9,090 nt of DNA from Ignavibacteria bacterium. Lineage in GTDB: Bacteria; Bacteroidota; Ignavibacteria; Ignavibacteriales; Melioribacteraceae. Both the position numbers and the translations under genes were made by a program. The stretch is from positions 1-9,090 of the forward strand of contig DAIEQP010000160.1 in assembly GCA_027347805.1 (NCBI GenBank). Reading direction: 5' to 3'. Shown piece by piece: positions 7,376-9,090 of the stretch (the first letter of the stretch is position 1; every line of letters starts with the position of its first letter). The notes under the pieces were generated by a model that had not been told where the DNA came from, searched no databases, and saw only the letters and a list, made by a program, of their open reading frames with translations.

Positions 7376-7380
7376 TCCTC
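7376..7380 (-). promoter_or_regulatory. Shine-Dalgarno site that decides between two adjacent ATGs
   Basis: The minus strand reads GAGGA, then T, then ATGATG. The first ATG (7374) is only one base away, too close for normal initiation; the second (7371) is four bases away. The second is therefore the better start, a difference of one residue. Confidence 0.6.
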
Positions 7381-7398
7381 AAAATTTTCTAGTGATTT

Positions 7399-9090
7399 TT
7401 AATTAAGACTATAATTTATTTTGATTCCCCAAAAAATTGCCCTGGGGTTCAGAAATGCTGTATAGTTTAAATTAGGCATATCTATATATGATTTATTCTT
7501 TCTCCATTCTTCTTTCTGTGATTCACTTGCATTATCATCCCAAGGAATATAATCTCCTGTTCTGATATCACCAGGCTTATCATCACCAGCAATGAAATTA
7601 TAACTCTTACCAAATTCTCTGTAAGCTTCCGGTAAGTGAAGTGATTTCATATAATCATCATAATCATTTAAATCATAGAAACCTGCTTTGTAGCCCATCT
7701 GCTGCAGATTGAGAAAATTCAACACATCAGCAAAAATTTCCATGTTAAATGGGCCAAGATCAAAAGTCTTACTAATTCTCAAATCAAAATTATAACTGTC
7801 TTTCCACTGAATATTATTTTCATAACCCGGTTTTACACCGCCAGGTCCAGTCCATGAAAATGTTGTTCCTGCTTGGTACGAAGCAAGGATGTTAATTCTC
7901 CAATCTTCAAAAGGTCTAAATCCTAAAAATTCAGGACCCCAATTAACAGGGGTAAAGAGATCTATGTTTGCTCTTGCAAATGGTCTCGGTATCGGCTTAT
8001 TCTGTTCGAAGTATGCTTTGTTACGGAGATTTTCTCTTTGGATTGCAGGATTTTCAGAATTGCTAGACACTCCAAAATTTCCTGAAGTAGAAACCTGGTA
8101 AGTATAGTTAACAAAACCTCGAATCCATTCACCTCTATTTTTAGTAAGAGTTAATTCGAATCCTCTGATATCTTCATAGCTTTCAGGTTCTGACGTTGTA
8201 TAACTAACAGAATTGTCTCTGCTGGTATATGTTACAAGTCTAGGCTGATCGGAAACATCTTTATAATAACCAGCGAGTCTAAGTAAATATTCATCAAATA
8301 AATTGTGCTCGTAGCCTAATTCATACTGAACAGTTTTAGGAAGAGGATTGTTCGGATTTGCAAACCTTGTTACTGCCTGTGTTGACTGACTTCTTCTTAG
8401 CAGATACAAGTCTTCAGGTAATGGCATCGATCTGAAATGTCCATAATTAAAATATAATTTGCTATCAACCGAGATTGGGAAAGCAATGCTTAATCTAGGA
8501 CTGATTTCAAAAATTTTCTTTGTTTGTTCTTTTGCAAGCAAAGTATCAATTCCACCTGAGAGGGCGCCTGATAACGCTCTATCATATGGATTTTCTAAAA
8601 CATACCATTGTCCGTTTGCATCACTATAGTCAATTCTTACACCAAGGTTAGCAATCATTCCCTCGAATTCAAGTTTATCTTGAATATAGAAAGCTCCTCT
8701 TACGGGGAATGTATGCCATTTAGATTGAGTATTACTTGTTGGCAATGCGGGTTCAATCAACGCATAGTTAACATTATTATCAGTATAGAAAATTTCAAAT
8801 CCGGTCTTAAGGTTATTATACTTATCAAGCTGACTTACCAAATCAAATTTTGTAGACCATGTATTTACTTTACTGCTGTCCCTTGAATTACTGAATCCCA
8901 ATCCCATATTCATACCGGATCCGATTCCTGCACTGGTACCGCTAAAATAACCGTATGGAGATTCATCGTAGGTAACGCCGCCAAAGTCGTACGATTTATT
9001 TGTATTTCTGTATGCTCCTGGATTAGTATTATATCTTGTTCCAAATTCTGTAACTGTTACATCATAAAATGTACTTGAGTTGATTACATG
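7399..9090 (-). CDS. TonB-dependent receptor, C-terminal barrel portion (5' end beyond window)
   Basis: The frame is open without a stop from the right edge to the TAA at 7399-7401, giving 563 residues that start ...HVINSSTFYDVTVTEFGTRY. The Met at 8913 is internal, not the start. The sequence alternates strands and loops as in a 22-stranded TonB-dependent outer-membrane barrel: LKTGFEIFYTDNNVNY, RGAFYIQDKLEF..ANLGVRIDY, SPRLSIAFPI..KLYFNYGHF, VQYELGYEHNLFDEYLLRLAGYYKDVSD, IRGFELTLTKNRGEWIRGFVNYTYQ. Near the C-terminus come YNFDLRISKTFDLG..MEIFADVLNFLN and a final strand FWGIKINYSLN, which match the usual end of this family. The plug, TonB box and any N-terminal carboxypeptidase-regulatory-like domain would lie outside the window. 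These receptors import siderophores, cobalamin, glycans or peptides using TonB energy; the substrate cannot be inferred here. The gene is the first visible cistron of the operon, 27 bases ahead of the FnIII protein. Confidence 0.88.
   Translation of the reverse strand, partial: HVINSSTFYDVTVTEFGTRYNTNPGAYRNTNKSYDFGGVTYDESPYGYFSGTSAGIGSGMNMGLGFSNSRDSSKVNTWSTKFDLVSQLDKYNNLKTGFEIFYTDNNVNYALIEPALPTSNTQSKWHTFPVRGAFYIQDKLEFEGMIANLGVRIDYSDANGQWYVLENPYDRALSGALSGGIDTLLAKEQTKKIFEISPRLSIAFPISVDSKLYFNYGHFRSMPLPEDLYLLRRSQSTQAVTRFANPNNPLPKTVQYELGYEHNLFDEYLLRLAGYYKDVSDQPRLVTYTSRDNSVSYTTSEPESYEDIRGFELTLTKNRGEWIRGFVNYTYQVSTSGNFGVSSNSENPAIQRENLRNKAYFEQNKPIPRPFARANIDLFTPVNWGPEFLGFRPFEDWRINILASYQAGTTFSWTGPGGVKPGYENNIQWKDSYNFDLRISKTFDLGPFNMEIFADVLNFLNLQQMGYKAGFYDLNDYDDYMKSLHLPEAYREFGKSYNFIAGDDKPGDIRTGDYIPWDDNASESQKEEWRKNKSYIDMPNLNYTAFLNPRAIFWGIKINYSLN

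Noticed and set aside
8911..8913. Met codon as the start of the TonB receptor
   Set aside because: The same frame stays open with barrel-like sequence to the right edge, so this Met is internal and the gene is truncated by the window.

Overview
All recognisable genes in this AT-rich window lie on the minus strand, so transcription reads from the right edge to the left. The protein set points to the Bacteroidota/Chlorobiota (FCB) group, most likely Ignavibacteria or a close relative. The evidence is two secreted proteins with C-terminal type IX secretion (Por/T9SS) sorting domains (NYPNPFNP...GVYTYTL...KKMLLVK style), a PorV/UPF0164-type outer-membrane barrel, and a TonB-dependent receptor. 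No 16S or other taxonomic marker is present, so the placement is an inference from protein style.

Layout from right to left, in the order of transcription. (1) 9090-7399: C-terminal 563 residues of a TonB-dependent receptor whose N-terminus lies beyond the right edge. (2) 7371-5275: a ~700-residue secreted protein with a large unassigned N-terminal region, a fibronectin type III domain and a T9SS-like C-terminal domain. (3) 5256-4246: a PorV/UPF0164-family outer-membrane protein interrupted by an in-frame TAA at 4720-4722. The frame stays open and homologous on both sides of the stop. (4) 4202-2997: a lipoprotein with an IPT/TIG domain followed by about six beta-propeller-like repeats. (5) 2939-1611: a Sec-exported beta-propeller protein with a canonical T9SS type A sorting domain. 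Gaps between these genes are 18 to 57 bases and none contains an obvious terminator, so they probably form one operon. A strong intrinsic terminator at 1555-1586 closes the unit.

Beyond the terminator (1399 to the left edge) is a separate, left-truncated glycosyltransferase. It appears to consist of two GT-A modules in tandem: a degenerate one lacking the DxD motif, then an apparently active family 2 module.

Working model (inference): the operon builds an outer-membrane/cell-surface module. A TonB-dependent receptor imports a ligand. A surface lipoprotein (IPT plus propeller) and two T9SS cargo proteins bind or process it outside. The PorV-like barrel would normally serve T9SS export or anchoring of cargo, but here its gene is broken or carries an assembly error. 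No SusD-like protein, hydrolase or other catalytic enzyme is visible in the operon, so the substrate cannot be deduced. No tRNA, rRNA, CRISPR array, insertion sequence or phage gene was seen.
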